A DNA stretch of 64,000 bases from Treponema sp. (GCA_017934745.1 JAGBIY010000065.1:61926-125925), one strand, 5' to 3'. Counted from the stretch's first letter, positions 17,007-25,977 are shown. Made by a program: numbers and translations. Notes: generated by a model from the sequence alone, not told the origin.

Positions 17007-18780
17007 TCGGCTTCTCCACGTTCGCGGAATTCTTCTGCGCGCTCAATTCCTGAGCGATTTCCTGGACGACCTGCGCGGCCGAAGAGATGTTCTCCGTCGA
17101 CTGGGTGAAGTTCTCGACACCAGTCGCAATCTGCTTGAGAGTGGCGAGCATCTGCTCAGAGGCGACCGCCTGCTGCTGTATTATCGAGGTGATGTCCTCC
17201 GCGCTCGTGGCCGTTATCTCGGAGGCGTTCTTTATGCTCTCGAACTTCAGCTCAAGCTCCTTCGCGCTCTCGCATCCCTCGTTGATTTTCTCGGTGCCGC
17301 TCTCGCTCGCCAGAATCAAGCTGTCCGAACTCTGCTGAATCTCGTTTATCCTTGACTTGATTTCCTTCGTTCCGTCGATGATTCCGTCGGCCAACCGCCT
17401 GATTTCGGTCGCGACGATGTGGAAGTTCTTTCCGGCCTCGCCCGCGCTCGAAGCCTCAAGCTCGGCGTTGAAAGCGATGATTTTCGCCTGGTCGGCCACG
17501 GAGTTGATGAGCGTCACGATGTCCCAGATGTTCTCGATTTTCTCTCCGAGTGCCTTTATTCCCTTTATCGTGTTCTGGTTCGCATCGAAAATCTCGTGGA
17601 GCTTCTTCACGTTCTGTTCGAGCGAGGACACGCCCGCTATAACATCGGACGAAGTTTTGTGGGCGACCGCCGACACGTCCTTTATCTTCACGGATATGCT
17701 CTCCGAAAGCGTGTTCGTGTCCTCCATCGTCGCGACCATCTCCTTGACGGACGCGCTCTGGTCCTGGCTCGTGGCGGCGTTCTCCTTCGTCGCCGTAGCG
17801 AGGTTGAGCGTCTCGGCGTGGAGCTTGTCGCCAAGCACCCTCTCCGCCTTCTTCATTTTGTCCATCGAAACCATGTTCAGGACGACGCAAACGATTATGA
17901 GGAGAATCGTCACAAATATCGTAATCGAAAACCATTTGTTGAAATCGCCCGTGAAATCCGAGACAGGGCCTTCAGCGACAATGAACCAAGGGTAGTTGAT
18001 GAACCTCTTGACCGCGTAGTAGTTGTCGTCCTGAATCAGGAATTTCTCGTCGCCGTCGAAGTACTCGGTCTCGTCGAACCGCTTGGACACTTTTGAATGG
18101 TCGAAATACTTCTCGGAAAGCACATAATCCTTGTTGAAATTGGAGATGTACGTTCCATCCGTGTTGATGGTCTCGCTTATGGAGTTGTCCGAAATCAGAA
18201 CGCCGCTCGTCGCGTCGGCAAAGTAGTCGAGGGCGACGACGAAGCCAGATACCGCGTAGACGCTGCCGTCGTCTTCGTATACGGCCTCGGTCAAAAACAT
18301 CACATTGTCGGCGAAGTGCTCGTCGTACCTGGCGAGCCCGCCCGCAAGCCCTTCCGCATCGACCGCGGTCTGGTACCAGTCCATAGAGCTGATGTCTGTG
18401 CCGTAGTCAAGTTCCCATCCATCGCTCGAAACGAAGAAACCTCCGTCCGACGAATCCTCGACGGTCGCGAAGAAGAACGTGGTGTCCGCGTTCACGCTCG
18501 CCGCGTCCATGAGGCACCGCTCCACCGCGCTTCTGCTCCTCGTGGAAAGGGCGACAGTGTTCACCATCTCAAGGCTCTTCACCTTCCCTGAAAGGTAAGA
18601 ATCGCACGACAGGTTCACCGAGTCGACATACGAACGCGCCCTCTCGATTACGTTCTTCCTGATGAGTCCTTCCGTGACCTTGTTGAACGAAACGCTCACG
18701 AAAAGCCCCACGACGACCATGGGCACGAGCACCATCAAAAACTGCTTCGGCGACATCGAAATAAACTTCTTGATTTTCAT
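16999..18780 (-). CDS. Methyl-accepting receptor with dCache-like sensor (receptor 1)
   Basis: A 593-residue transmembrane receptor. One helix lies near residues 16-36, a roughly 260-residue periplasmic dCache-like sensor follows, a second helix comes near 305-328, and a cytoplasmic coiled coil completes it. A HAMP domain is not evident. The hairpin tip reads DQAKIIAFNAELEASSAGE instead of the common [18 protein letters not shown]. In the sensor the Arg/Trp residues of the universal amino-acid motif are not conserved (SSMDWYQTAV). The ATG at 18780 is used because the upstream in-frame codon is TTG inside the ribosome-binding site. It is a close paralogue of the receptor that ends at 18799. 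Confidence 0.9.
   Translation of the reverse strand: MKIKKFISMSPKQFLMVLVPMVVVGLFVSVSFNKVTEGLIRKNVIERARSYVDSVNLSCDSYLSGKVKSLEMVNTVALSTRSRSAVERCLMDAASVNADTTFFFATVEDSSDGGFFVSSDGWELDYGTDISSMDWYQTAVDAEGLAGGLARYDEHFADNVMFLTEAVYEDDGSVYAVSGFVVALDYFADATSGVLISDNSISETINTDGTYISNFNKDYVLSEKYFDHSKVSKRFDETEYFDGDEKFLIQDDNYYAVKRFINYPWFIVAEGPVSDFTGDFNKWFSITIFVTILLIIVCVVLNMVSMDKMKKAERVLGDKLHAETLNLATATKENAATSQDQSASVKEMVATMEDTNTLSESISVKIKDVSAVAHKTSSDVIAGVSSLEQNVKKLHEIFDANQNTIKGIKALGEKIENIWDIVTLINSVADQAKIIAFNAELEASSAGEAGKNFHIVATEIRRLADGIIDGTKEIKSRINEIQQSSDSLILASESGTEKINEGCESAKELELKFESIKNASEITATSAEDITSIIQQQAVASEQMLATLKQIATGVENFTQSTENISSAAQVVQEIAQELSAQKNSANVEKPNE
17401..17511 (-). repeat. Hairpin-tip block nearly identical to 19165-19275 (copy in receptor 1)
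   Basis: This 111-bp stretch matches 19165-19275 at 110 of 111 bases, counted by eye; the single difference is the C in GTTCTTT versus GTTTTTT. It encodes the receptor hairpin tip that contacts CheA/CheW. Flanking cytoplasmic regions of the two genes differ at many third codon positions. Confidence 0.85.
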
Positions 18781-18798
18781 TTCCAAAAACTCCAACTT

Positions 18799-20544
18799 TT
18801 ATTTGTTCAATTCCTCTGAAACTTTGTGCAGATTATCGGCAATCACAGATATGCTCTCGGTCGCCTGGAAAGAATTCTCCACTCCGGCGGAAATCTGCTT
18901 GACCGTCATCAAAATCTGGTTCGAGGAGACGACCTGCTGCTGCACAATCGAAGTTATCTCCCCCGCGCTGGTGGCTGTCATCTCGGAAGACGTCTTTATG
19001 CTGTTGAATTTCTCCTCAAGCTCCCTCGCGCTTCCGTACCCCTCCTTGATTTTCTCCGTGCCGTTCTCCGAAGCCAATATGAGGCTGTCGGAACTCTGCT
19101 GGATTTCCGAGATTCTTTCCTTTATCTCCTTCGTGCCGTCGATGATTCCGTCCGAAAGGCGGCGGATTTCGGTCGCGACGATGTGGAAGTTTTTTCCGGC
19201 CTCGCCCGCGCTCGAAGCCTCAAGCTCGGCGTTGAAAGCGATGATTTTCGCCTGGTCGGCCACGGAGTTGATGAGGGAGACGATTTCCCAGATGTTCTCG
19301 ATTTTCTCCCCAAGCGCCTTGATTCCGTTTATCGTGTTCTGGTTCGCGTCGAAAATCGCGTGGAGCTGCTCGACGTTCTTCGACAAAGCGGAAACTCCCT
19401 CAAGGACATCGGCGGACGTCTTGTTCGCTATCGACGCGACATCGGTTATCTTCGTCGATATGCTGCCCGAAAGTTCGTTGTTGTCCTCCATCGTCGAGAC
19501 AATCTCCTTTATGGCGGCGCTTTGGTCTTGGCTCGTAGCGGCGTTCTCCTTCGCTGCGACAGCCAGGGTTCTCGTCTCGTCAGCGACTTTCTCGCCGAGG
19601 AGCAGGTTCTTTCTCCTCACAGACTTAAGGAAAAGACTGATGAAGAAGCTTCCGACGACAGCGAAGAAAACCACCGACACGACAATCGAGAAAGCCATCT
19701 TTCTGAAGAACGAGTTGAAATCGGAGATTGGCCCCTCCACGACAGCGAACCACGGGGAATTCCCGATTTTTTTGACGGCGTAGAACCGTCCCCCCTCCGT
19801 GAACGCCTTCTGCACGCCGTCGAAGTACTCGTCGCGGGAACAGAATTCGGCGATTCTCGAATTGTCGAAGTAATTGGAGGAAAATATCTTCGACTCGTCC
19901 TTGTCGGAAAGGTAGGTTCCGTCGTTAGTCACGATGCTGACTGTGGAATTCTCTGAAAGGTTTATGTCCCTGACCAAATCGACAAGCCCGTTCAAGGTGA
20001 TGTCGAGACCGGCCACTCCGAGCACGACGCCGGAATCCGAGACCGACTCGGAAAACGTGACGCAGACGCTGCCTGTCCTGTCGTCGAGATACGGGTCGCA
20101 ATACGTGAACTGCCCGGAATTGGCGACCGCGTCCGTGAACCAGGGCCTCGTTCGCGGCTCCCAGTTGTTTTCGGGCACCCAATACGGATGTATCAAGAAG
20201 AATCCGCCCTTAGAGAATCTGGAAATGTCGGTGGCATAGTAGAAAGCGGAATCGTCAGACAAATCCTCGCAAAGGCCGTCCAAGACCTTCTGCAGGACAT
20301 TCTTGTCATGGTTCGCGCGCACAATCGAAGACCAGTTGGCGAGCTTCTGCATACTCGGCTCCAATATGTCAAGGACTTCGGAGCTAAGCTCGTTCACGGC
20401 GGCCGAAGCCTTGTCGGAAAGTGATAGGTGTATGATTTTGTTTGTGACGAATACAAAAGAAAAGCAAGCGAAAATGGCAATCACAGCCATAGGCAAAAAA
20501 CTTACAATGAATTCTTTTGGATAAAAATGAAATATTTTTTTCAT
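18799..20544 (-). CDS. Methyl-accepting receptor with dCache amino-acid-type sensor (receptor 2)
   Basis: A 581-residue receptor with the same layout as its downstream paralogue: helix at about 12-34, dCache sensor, helix at about 280-300, and a cytoplasmic domain with the DQAKIIAFNAELEASSAGE tip and no obvious HAMP. The sensor keeps the R131-T-R133-P-W135-F136 block, YCDPY (148-152) and Asp181. These match most of the dCache amino-acid-binding motif, so an amino-acid ligand is plausible. The start at 20544 has no ribosome-binding site but a TACAAT six bases upstream. It is first in the operon; 18 bases separate it from the next receptor. Confidence 0.88.
   Translation of the reverse strand: MKKIFHFYPKEFIVSFLPMAVIAIFACFSFVFVTNKIIHLSLSDKASAAVNELSSEVLDILEPSMQKLANWSSIVRANHDKNVLQKVLDGLCEDLSDDSAFYYATDISRFSKGGFFLIHPYWVPENNWEPRTRPWFTDAVANSGQFTYCDPYLDDRTGSVCVTFSESVSDSGVVLGVAGLDITLNGLVDLVRDINLSENSTVSIVTNDGTYLSDKDESKIFSSNYFDNSRIAEFCSRDEYFDGVQKAFTEGGRFYAVKKIGNSPWFAVVEGPISDFNSFFRKMAFSIVVSVVFFAVVGSFFISLFLKSVRRKNLLLGEKVADETRTLAVAAKENAATSQDQSAAIKEIVSTMEDNNELSGSISTKITDVASIANKTSADVLEGVSALSKNVEQLHAIFDANQNTINGIKALGEKIENIWEIVSLINSVADQAKIIAFNAELEASSAGEAGKNFHIVATEIRRLSDGIIDGTKEIKERISEIQQSSDSLILASENGTEKIKEGYGSARELEEKFNSIKTSSEMTATSAGEITSIVQQQVVSSNQILMTVKQISAGVENSFQATESISVIADNLHKVSEELNK
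19165..19275 (-). repeat. Hairpin-tip block nearly identical to 17401-17511 (copy in receptor 2)
   Basis: Partner of the 111-bp block at 17401-17511 in the paralogous receptor, with one base different. Such silent-site identity suggests recent duplication or gene conversion limited to the signalling tip. Confidence 0.85.
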
Positions 20545-20550
20545 GAATTC

Positions 20551-20556
20551 ATTGTA
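20551..20556 (-). promoter_or_regulatory. Candidate -10 of the chemosensory operon, leaderless geometry
   Basis: Minus-strand TACAAT, six bases (GAATTC), then ATG of the first receptor gene. No Shine-Dalgarno is present. It lies in the 45-base gap after dapB. A -35 is weak (TTTGTG at 18 bases). Confidence 0.4.
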
Positions 20557-20589
20557 AGTTTTAATCAATAGAAACACAAACGAAAAATT

Positions 20590-21369
20590 TCAGAACAAGT
20601 CTTCCATTCCGTAGAGTTTTCCGCGGGAAAGTTCGCCCGAAGAGACTTTCGCGCAGAGCTTTTCGAGCGCGACGACGGAACCGCGGGCGAAACCTTCACG
20701 GCTTCTTGCGGTGTGGGTCAGTTCTATCGTGTCGGCTGGAGAGTCGAAGAAGACCTTGTGCGTGCCGGGGACGAAGCCGACGCGGGTAGAAGAGACATGG
20801 AGCTCGTTCGCCTTCGGCCTCTCGTGGAAAGCGTCGATGACCATCTCCGTCTTCGTCTTGTTTCCGAGCATGACGCGGCGGGCGACCTCAAGCGCAGTGC
20901 CCGAAGGAGAATCAGCCTTCTGGTTGTGGTGAGTCTCCCAGACAGCCACATCGTACTCCGAATACTCGGACATGATTTTCGCGGCTTCCTCCACAATCTT
21001 GTAGAACATGTTCACGCCGATTGAGAAATTCGACGAGCGCATGGCGACACCGTTCGTCTTTTCAAGAAGTGCCTCGATTTCACCCTCGCTCTTCGCCCAG
21101 CCCGTGGTTCCGACGACAATCGGAAGCCCCAGGGGAACGAGCGCGTTCAAATTTCCAAGGACGGCGGACGGATGGGAGAACTCTATCACGCCCTCCGCCC
21201 CAGATTTCTTCACGGCCTCGGCGACCGCGTTTCCGTCACCGACCGGAACGATTGCGGAAGCGTCCTTCGCCGCGACATCGACAGTGGCCACGACCTCGTG
21301 ATCGGCGGCTTTCGCGGCGGCCTCTATCATGTGGCCCATCTTTCCATAACCAACAAGCGCTATTTTCAT
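20590..21369 (-). CDS. dapB: 4-hydroxy-tetrahydrodipicolinate reductase
   Basis: A 259-residue NAD(P)H-dependent enzyme of lysine/diaminopimelate synthesis. The Rossmann opening KIALVGYGKMGHM and the catalytic/substrate block THHNQKADSPSGTAL (His pair and Lys) identify it. DAP or lysine is needed for peptidoglycan; many treponemes carry ornithine instead, so this branch is worth noting. The start at 21369 is chosen for the conserved N-terminus and the GGAG site eight bases upstream. It follows lysC by 16 bases, forming a two-gene aspartate-pathway unit. Confidence 0.93.
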   Translation of the reverse strand: MKIALVGYGKMGHMIEAAAKAADHEVVATVDVAAKDASAIVPVGDGNAVAEAVKKSGAEGVIEFSHPSAVLGNLNALVPLGLPIVVGTTGWAKSEGEIEALLEKTNGVAMRSSNFSIGVNMFYKIVEEAAKIMSEYSEYDVAVWETHHNQKADSPSGTALEVARRVMLGNKTKTEMVIDAFHERPKANELHVSSTRVGFVPGTHKVFFDSPADTIELTHTARSREGFARGSVVALEKLCAKVSSGELSRGKLYGMEDLF

Positions 21370-21385
21370 TTTTTTCTCCATTATT

Positions 21386-22711
21386 TTATTTGAAGAGAGC
21401 CGAATGCAAGACCTGGACGACCTTGTTCGTCTGCTCCGAATCAACTAGCATCGATATGTTCACCTTGCTCGCGCCCTGTGAAATCATCTGCACGTTTATC
21501 CCCTCTTTGTTCAAGGCAGAGAACGCGTCGGAAAGAATCGAAGAGCTGTGCGAAGCGTCGCAGATGAGCGTGACAATCGACTTGGAAGCCTTTACAGTCA
21601 CGTCGGCGACCCTCTCCAAATCCTCGATGAGACCGTCGAGGTTCACCTTCGTGTTCACGGTGAGGGAGACGGAAACTTCCGAAGTCGCAATCACGTCGAT
21701 AGAGATGTTCCATTTGAGGAACTGGTTGAAGATGTGCGCCAGGAACCCTGCCGCGCCGAACATTCCAGAAGACTGGATGTCGATGAGGGTTACGTCCTTT
21801 ACGCTCGTTATGGCCGTCACCCTCGGAGTCGCGCCGGAATGCTTCTCCACGATGACCGAGCCTTCGCTCTTTATGTTGTAGGAATTCTTCACGCGGACAG
21901 GTGTTCCTGTCTTGCGGCACGGAATCATCGAACGCGGATGGAGAACCTGGGAGCCGAACATGGCAAGCTCCTGCGCCTCCTCGTAAGTGACCTCGGGAAC
22001 AGGCCGAGCATCCTTCACAACGCGCGGGTCGGTCGTCAAGATTCCGTCCACGTCCTTCCACGTCTGGATTTCATCGGCATTCATCGCCGCGCCAATCATC
22101 GTGGCAGACAAATCAGAGCCTCCGCGTCCGAGAGTCGTGATGATTCCGTTCTTGTCCTTCGCGATGAAGCCCGTGACAATCGGAATCTCCTTCTGCTTGC
22201 CGTTTTTGTAGTCGTTCAAGGCTTTCGGGATGTTCTCCCAAACCTCGTCGAGCAGTTCCGCGCTCATGTAGTTCGAATCGGAGACCATTCCGATGTCCCA
22301 CGCGTCGTAGAATTTCGCGCTCGTACCCTGCTTCTGCAGATACGCCGCCATCATGCGGACTGACATCCTCTCCCCGAACGACACGAGATAGTCGCGCGTC
22401 CTCCTCGTAAGCTCGTGGAGCATCGAGATTCCAGTGAGGAGGGTCTTGAGCTCCTCAAGAAGTTCCTTTATCGCAGGAACATCAACATCAAGCTCCTTTG
22501 CAGTGTCGAGATGGAGCTTCTCCACTTTCTCGATGTCGACCTTTCCCTGAACGGCCAAGTCGGCGGCCTCAAGCAAATGGTCTGTGGTGTCGCCCATCGC
22601 GCTCAGCACGACAGCCGGCCTCTTCTCTGCATAAGCCTGGATAATCGAAGCGACATGCTTGATTCTCTCGGCATTCGCGACGGAACTTCCGCCGAATTTC
22701 ATAACTATCAT
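21386..22711 (-). CDS. lysC: Aspartate kinase
   Basis: A 441-residue monofunctional aspartokinase that phosphorylates aspartate at the head of the lysine/threonine/methionine pathway. It has MKFGGSSVANAERI at the start, the GRGGSDLSATMIGAAMNA nucleotide/aspartate site, and two C-terminal ACT-type regulatory domains (about 300-441), so feedback inhibition is likely. The start at 22711 is supported by the GGAAGGA site and the conserved Met-Lys-Phe-Gly-Gly opening. A small GCCG/CGGC hairpin lies in the leader upstream of the ribosome-binding site. It is co-directional with dapB. Confidence 0.95.
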   Translation of the reverse strand: MIVMKFGGSSVANAERIKHVASIIQAYAEKRPAVVLSAMGDTTDHLLEAADLAVQGKVDIEKVEKLHLDTAKELDVDVPAIKELLEELKTLLTGISMLHELTRRTRDYLVSFGERMSVRMMAAYLQKQGTSAKFYDAWDIGMVSDSNYMSAELLDEVWENIPKALNDYKNGKQKEIPIVTGFIAKDKNGIITTLGRGGSDLSATMIGAAMNADEIQTWKDVDGILTTDPRVVKDARPVPEVTYEEAQELAMFGSQVLHPRSMIPCRKTGTPVRVKNSYNIKSEGSVIVEKHSGATPRVTAITSVKDVTLIDIQSSGMFGAAGFLAHIFNQFLKWNISIDVIATSEVSVSLTVNTKVNLDGLIEDLERVADVTVKASKSIVTLICDASHSSSILSDAFSALNKEGINVQMISQGASKVNISMLVDSEQTNKVVQVLHSALFK

Positions 22712-22774
22712 TTTCTTTCGTCCTTCCAAGACGCCGTTTTTTTCCGGCATCGATTCATTCAATTCTACTGAAAA

Positions 22775-24709
22775 TCACACTGTTTGAAAAACCGAGGAAA
22801 GCGTCGGCAAGTCGATTTTGGAGACCTTCACCTTCACCGACTCGTTCAGCTCGCACTCGTGCTTCAACTGTATCTCAAGGCCAATCTGCGGAATGAAGAA
22901 CTGGGGGACGTCCCTCGACTTGTCCACGCACACGGCATCGAATTCCATGCCCGGATTCTGCAGGAGATAGACGAGAGTCCAATGCATACGGCTGTTCCTC
23001 TCGGCCTTTTTGGAAGCCTGGGCGGCGGCCTCCCCCGCGCTCATCCTCAGGAGCATCTCGTCCTTGTCTATGAGCTTCTCCTTCTTCAAGAACGAACGGA
23101 GCTGCTGGTGCGAAATCAAGTCGCCGTAGCGGCGGAGAGGAGAAGTCACCTGGGAGTACATCGAAAGCCCCAGCCCCCCGTGCGGAGACGGCGTGACACC
23201 CACGCTCCTCCTTCTCATGCACCTTCTCGTCCTGAATTCCCCGGCAAGCCCCTCCGGTATGTCGTCCGGGATTTCAGGAATCTCCTGGCTTATGAACGGG
23301 AACGGAATGCCGTTCCTGAACGCGAACAACGCGGCCCCCTCGCCCGCCAAAAGCATGGCCTCGCGCACAACATCGGCCGACTTTGGATGCGGAGTCGGCT
23401 CGATTTCGACTTTCTTGGTCTCCGGGTCGACCGTTATGTGCACTTCCGGGATGTCGATGTTGACAGCCCCACGCTTCATCCTCCTTTCGAAGTTGCGGGC
23501 GGCGATGTCGTAGAGCGGCTTCAATTCAGGCGAATCCTTCTCCAAGTCCGCGCTCTCGTATGAATGACGCTTGACGTTCACTATCGTGCGGAGGACTTCG
23601 CAGGACTCCACGTTGCACTCGCCGTCGAGTTTTATCTTGAAGCTCAAAGCCTTGCTCTCTTCGGTAAGGCCGAGCGCGTAGTTCTCAAGGCAGTTCGGAG
23701 CGAGCATCATGCTAGTGCCCTCTGGAATGTAGAGGGTCGCCCCCCTGTCGCGCGCGATTTTGTCGATTTTCGAGTCAGGGGTGACGGCGGCGGCGGGGTC
23801 CGCGATGTGCACCCAAAGATACTCGCCGTCGAACCCGATGGCGTCGTCCGGGTCGTTCGACCACGCGTTGTCGATTGCGTAGGCGACACCCGGAATCTTC
23901 ACGCGCTCTTCGTCAGGCGGCGGGGGAAGCGGCTCTGTCGCGCTTTTCGCGCTCAAGCCCCAGCGGAGCGGATACGGGTTCCTGGTGATTTCCCAGATTT
24001 TCGTCTCCAAAAGAATCTTGTGGGCGTTCTCTGGAGTCTCAGCCACGCCGATTTCCTTCATCAACTTGGATTTGTCCGATTTTCCCAAAGCCACAGTCTC
24101 GATTTCCGTCATGTAGACAGAATCCTCAGGAAGAATCTCCCGCTTCTTCAACCTCTCGACGAACTCTGCCCGAATCTCCTCGGCGTGTTCCTTCTCGAAA
24201 TCCTTCTTCTTCATCGACTCGATTTCGCCGTCGCTTCTGGGGACGAACATGATTTTTCCGTCCGAAACAGGCTCCACGAGCTTGAACTGGTACGAAGCCT
24301 TCAAGGCTGAGAAGATTCCCCAAGCCTCCACGCTCTCAAGCGCGCCCTTCATCAAATCCACAAGCTCGGAGAATTCTATTGGGGAAGAAGCGGTAGAATC
24401 GTCGCTCAAAAGAAGTTCGTGGGTCTCCAGAATCTGCGACTGCGTATCGGAATCAGCGGACAATGCCGAATCGGCGAAGTCCATCATCTTGTCTATGAAA
24501 GAATTTGCCGAGCCTGCAGAGGAATCTGAATTTTTGACGACCAACGGAACGACATCCTTTTCCCTGACCTTCTGCTCAGCGTAAACGGCCTTTTTGCCAG
24601 AAGGAGTCGCACGGGAAGCGCACCAAACGACAACGAATTTGTCGCCGTCGACATCCTTGACCAAAGCCGGAAGATTTTTGTAAATGACAATCGAATTTTT
24701 TGTAAGCAT
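22775..24709 (-). CDS. RNB-family exoribonuclease (RNase II/R-like)
   Basis: A 644-residue 3'-5' exoribonuclease. The catalytic RNB domain spans about 265-560, with the metal-binding Asp cluster AIDNAWSNDPDDAIGFDG near residue 280, an HIADPAAAV block and the later SPLRRYGDLISHQQL region that forms the RNA channel. The N-terminal 200 residues are acidic and do not show clear cold-shock domains. A short basic C-terminal segment may be an S1-like fold. It is shorter than RNase R. The start lacks a clear Shine-Dalgarno. It ends 63 bases before lysC. Confidence 0.85.
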   Translation of the reverse strand: MLTKNSIVIYKNLPALVKDVDGDKFVVVWCASRATPSGKKAVYAEQKVREKDVVPLVVKNSDSSAGSANSFIDKMMDFADSALSADSDTQSQILETHELLLSDDSTASSPIEFSELVDLMKGALESVEAWGIFSALKASYQFKLVEPVSDGKIMFVPRSDGEIESMKKKDFEKEHAEEIRAEFVERLKKREILPEDSVYMTEIETVALGKSDKSKLMKEIGVAETPENAHKILLETKIWEITRNPYPLRWGLSAKSATEPLPPPPDEERVKIPGVAYAIDNAWSNDPDDAIGFDGEYLWVHIADPAAAVTPDSKIDKIARDRGATLYIPEGTSMMLAPNCLENYALGLTEESKALSFKIKLDGECNVESCEVLRTIVNVKRHSYESADLEKDSPELKPLYDIAARNFERRMKRGAVNIDIPEVHITVDPETKKVEIEPTPHPKSADVVREAMLLAGEGAALFAFRNGIPFPFISQEIPEIPDDIPEGLAGEFRTRRCMRRRSVGVTPSPHGGLGLSMYSQVTSPLRRYGDLISHQQLRSFLKKEKLIDKDEMLLRMSAGEAAAQASKKAERNSRMHWTLVYLLQNPGMEFDAVCVDKSRDVPQFFIPQIGLEIQLKHECELNESVKVKVSKIDLPTLSSVFQTV

Positions 24710-24736
24710 AATCTTTTATCGGAATTCCGCGGACAC

Positions 24737-24780
24737 AAAAAAAGCACCGACCCGAACCAAATCGAATCGATGCTTTTTTT
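24737..24780. terminator. Intrinsic terminator downstream of the ABC ATPase gene
   Basis: A 14-bp stem with one mismatch between AAAAAAAGCACCGA (24737-24750) and TCGATGCTTTTTTT (24767-24780). U-tracts form part of the stem on both strands. It separates the ATPase gene (stop at 24832) from the RNase gene. Confidence 0.7.
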
Positions 24781-24831
24781 CAATTGACGAGAATCACCTT
24801 TTGACAGGTGCGGTCAATTTCACGAAGCCAA

Positions 24832-25977
24832 TCATTTAGCACCTGTAGAAGAGTTTGTGTCGCTCCAAGTGTTCTTGATTTCCTCGCAGATGTTGACCTC
24901 TGTCTGGTAGTCGAAGAACTTTGACTTCGCCATGTTAGGAACGAAGTTGATTGAGTCTCCGAGCTGAACCTCGACATCAGGCGCGACACGGGCGACGATT
25001 GTCTTGTCCTTGACCTGGACGAAGACGTGTGTGTCGGCACCGAGAGGCTCCTTGTTCGTGACCTTCAACTGCATGTTGTTCTCGGCCGCTGGAGCCGCCT
25101 GGTACTCAAGATCCTCTGGGCGGACACCGAAGTAGACCTCTTTTCCGACATAAGCCTTGAGCTTCTCCTGCTGCTCTGGAGTTGGTGTCAAAGTGAAAGA
25201 ACCCTCGTTCGCGACGATTTTTCCGTCCTTCTCTTCGATTTTGAGAGTGAAGAAGTTCATTGGAGGTGTTCCGATGAAGCCGGCGACGAATTTGTTGATT
25301 GGGTGGTTGTACAAGTACAATGGAGCGCCAATCTGCTGGATTCTCTTCTCAGACATTACAACGATTTTTGTACCCATCGTCATAGCCTCGATCTGGTCGT
25401 GCGTGACGTAGATCATTGTGGCCTGGAGTCTGTGGTGCAAGTTTGAAATCTCGGCGCGCATCGTAACGCGGAGTTTAGCGTCGAGGTTCGAAAGAGGCTC
25501 GTCGAACAAGAAGACCTTTGGAGAGCGGACGATTGCGCGGCCTACAGCGACACGCTGTCTCTGTCCACCAGAAAGAGCCTTCGGCTTTCTGTCGAGGTAT
25601 GTAGTCAAGTCGAGCATCTTCGCAGCCTCTTCTACCTTCCTCTTGATTTCCATCTTGTCGACCTTGCGGAGTTTGAGTCCGAAAGCCATGTTGTCGAATA
25701 CAGTCATGTGAGGATACAAAGCGTAGTTCTGGAAAACCATCGCGATGTTCCTGTCCTTTGGAGGCACGTCGTTCATCAACTCGCCGTCGATGAGAAGTTC
25801 ACCTGCAGTGATGTCCTCAAGACCTGCGATCATACGAAGTGTCGTAGATTTTCCACAACCAGAAGGTCCTACGAATACGCAGAATTCCTTGTCTTCGATT
25901 GTGACGTTTGACTTTTCTACGGCGAGAACGTTTCCGTCGTAGATTTTTGTGATGCCTTTGAGCTCAACCTTTGCCAT
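24832..25977 (-). CDS. Sugar ABC transporter ATPase, MalK/UgpC/MsmK type
   Basis: A 381-residue cytoplasmic ATPase for carbohydrate or glycerol-phosphate importers. It has Walker A GPSGCGKSTTLRM, a Q-loop (VFQNYALYPHMTV), signature LSGGQRQRVAVGRA, Walker B VFLFDEPLSNLDA, the switch His in YVTHDQIEAMTM, and a C-terminal TOBE/MalK regulatory domain from about residue 240. No permease or binding-protein genes are nearby, so it may be a shared ATPase serving several importers, as MsmK does in streptococci. AAGGAG precedes the ATG and a good promoter lies at 26018-26046. Confidence 0.93.
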   Translation of the reverse strand: MAKVELKGITKIYDGNVLAVEKSNVTIEDKEFCVFVGPSGCGKSTTLRMIAGLEDITAGELLIDGELMNDVPPKDRNIAMVFQNYALYPHMTVFDNMAFGLKLRKVDKMEIKRKVEEAAKMLDLTTYLDRKPKALSGGQRQRVAVGRAIVRSPKVFLFDEPLSNLDAKLRVTMRAEISNLHHRLQATMIYVTHDQIEAMTMGTKIVVMSEKRIQQIGAPLYLYNHPINKFVAGFIGTPPMNFFTLKIEEKDGKIVANEGSFTLTPTPEQQEKLKAYVGKEVYFGVRPEDLEYQAAPAAENNMQLKVTNKEPLGADTHVFVQVKDKTIVARVAPDVEVQLGDSINFVPNMAKSKFFDYQTEVNICEEIKNTWSDTNSSTGAK

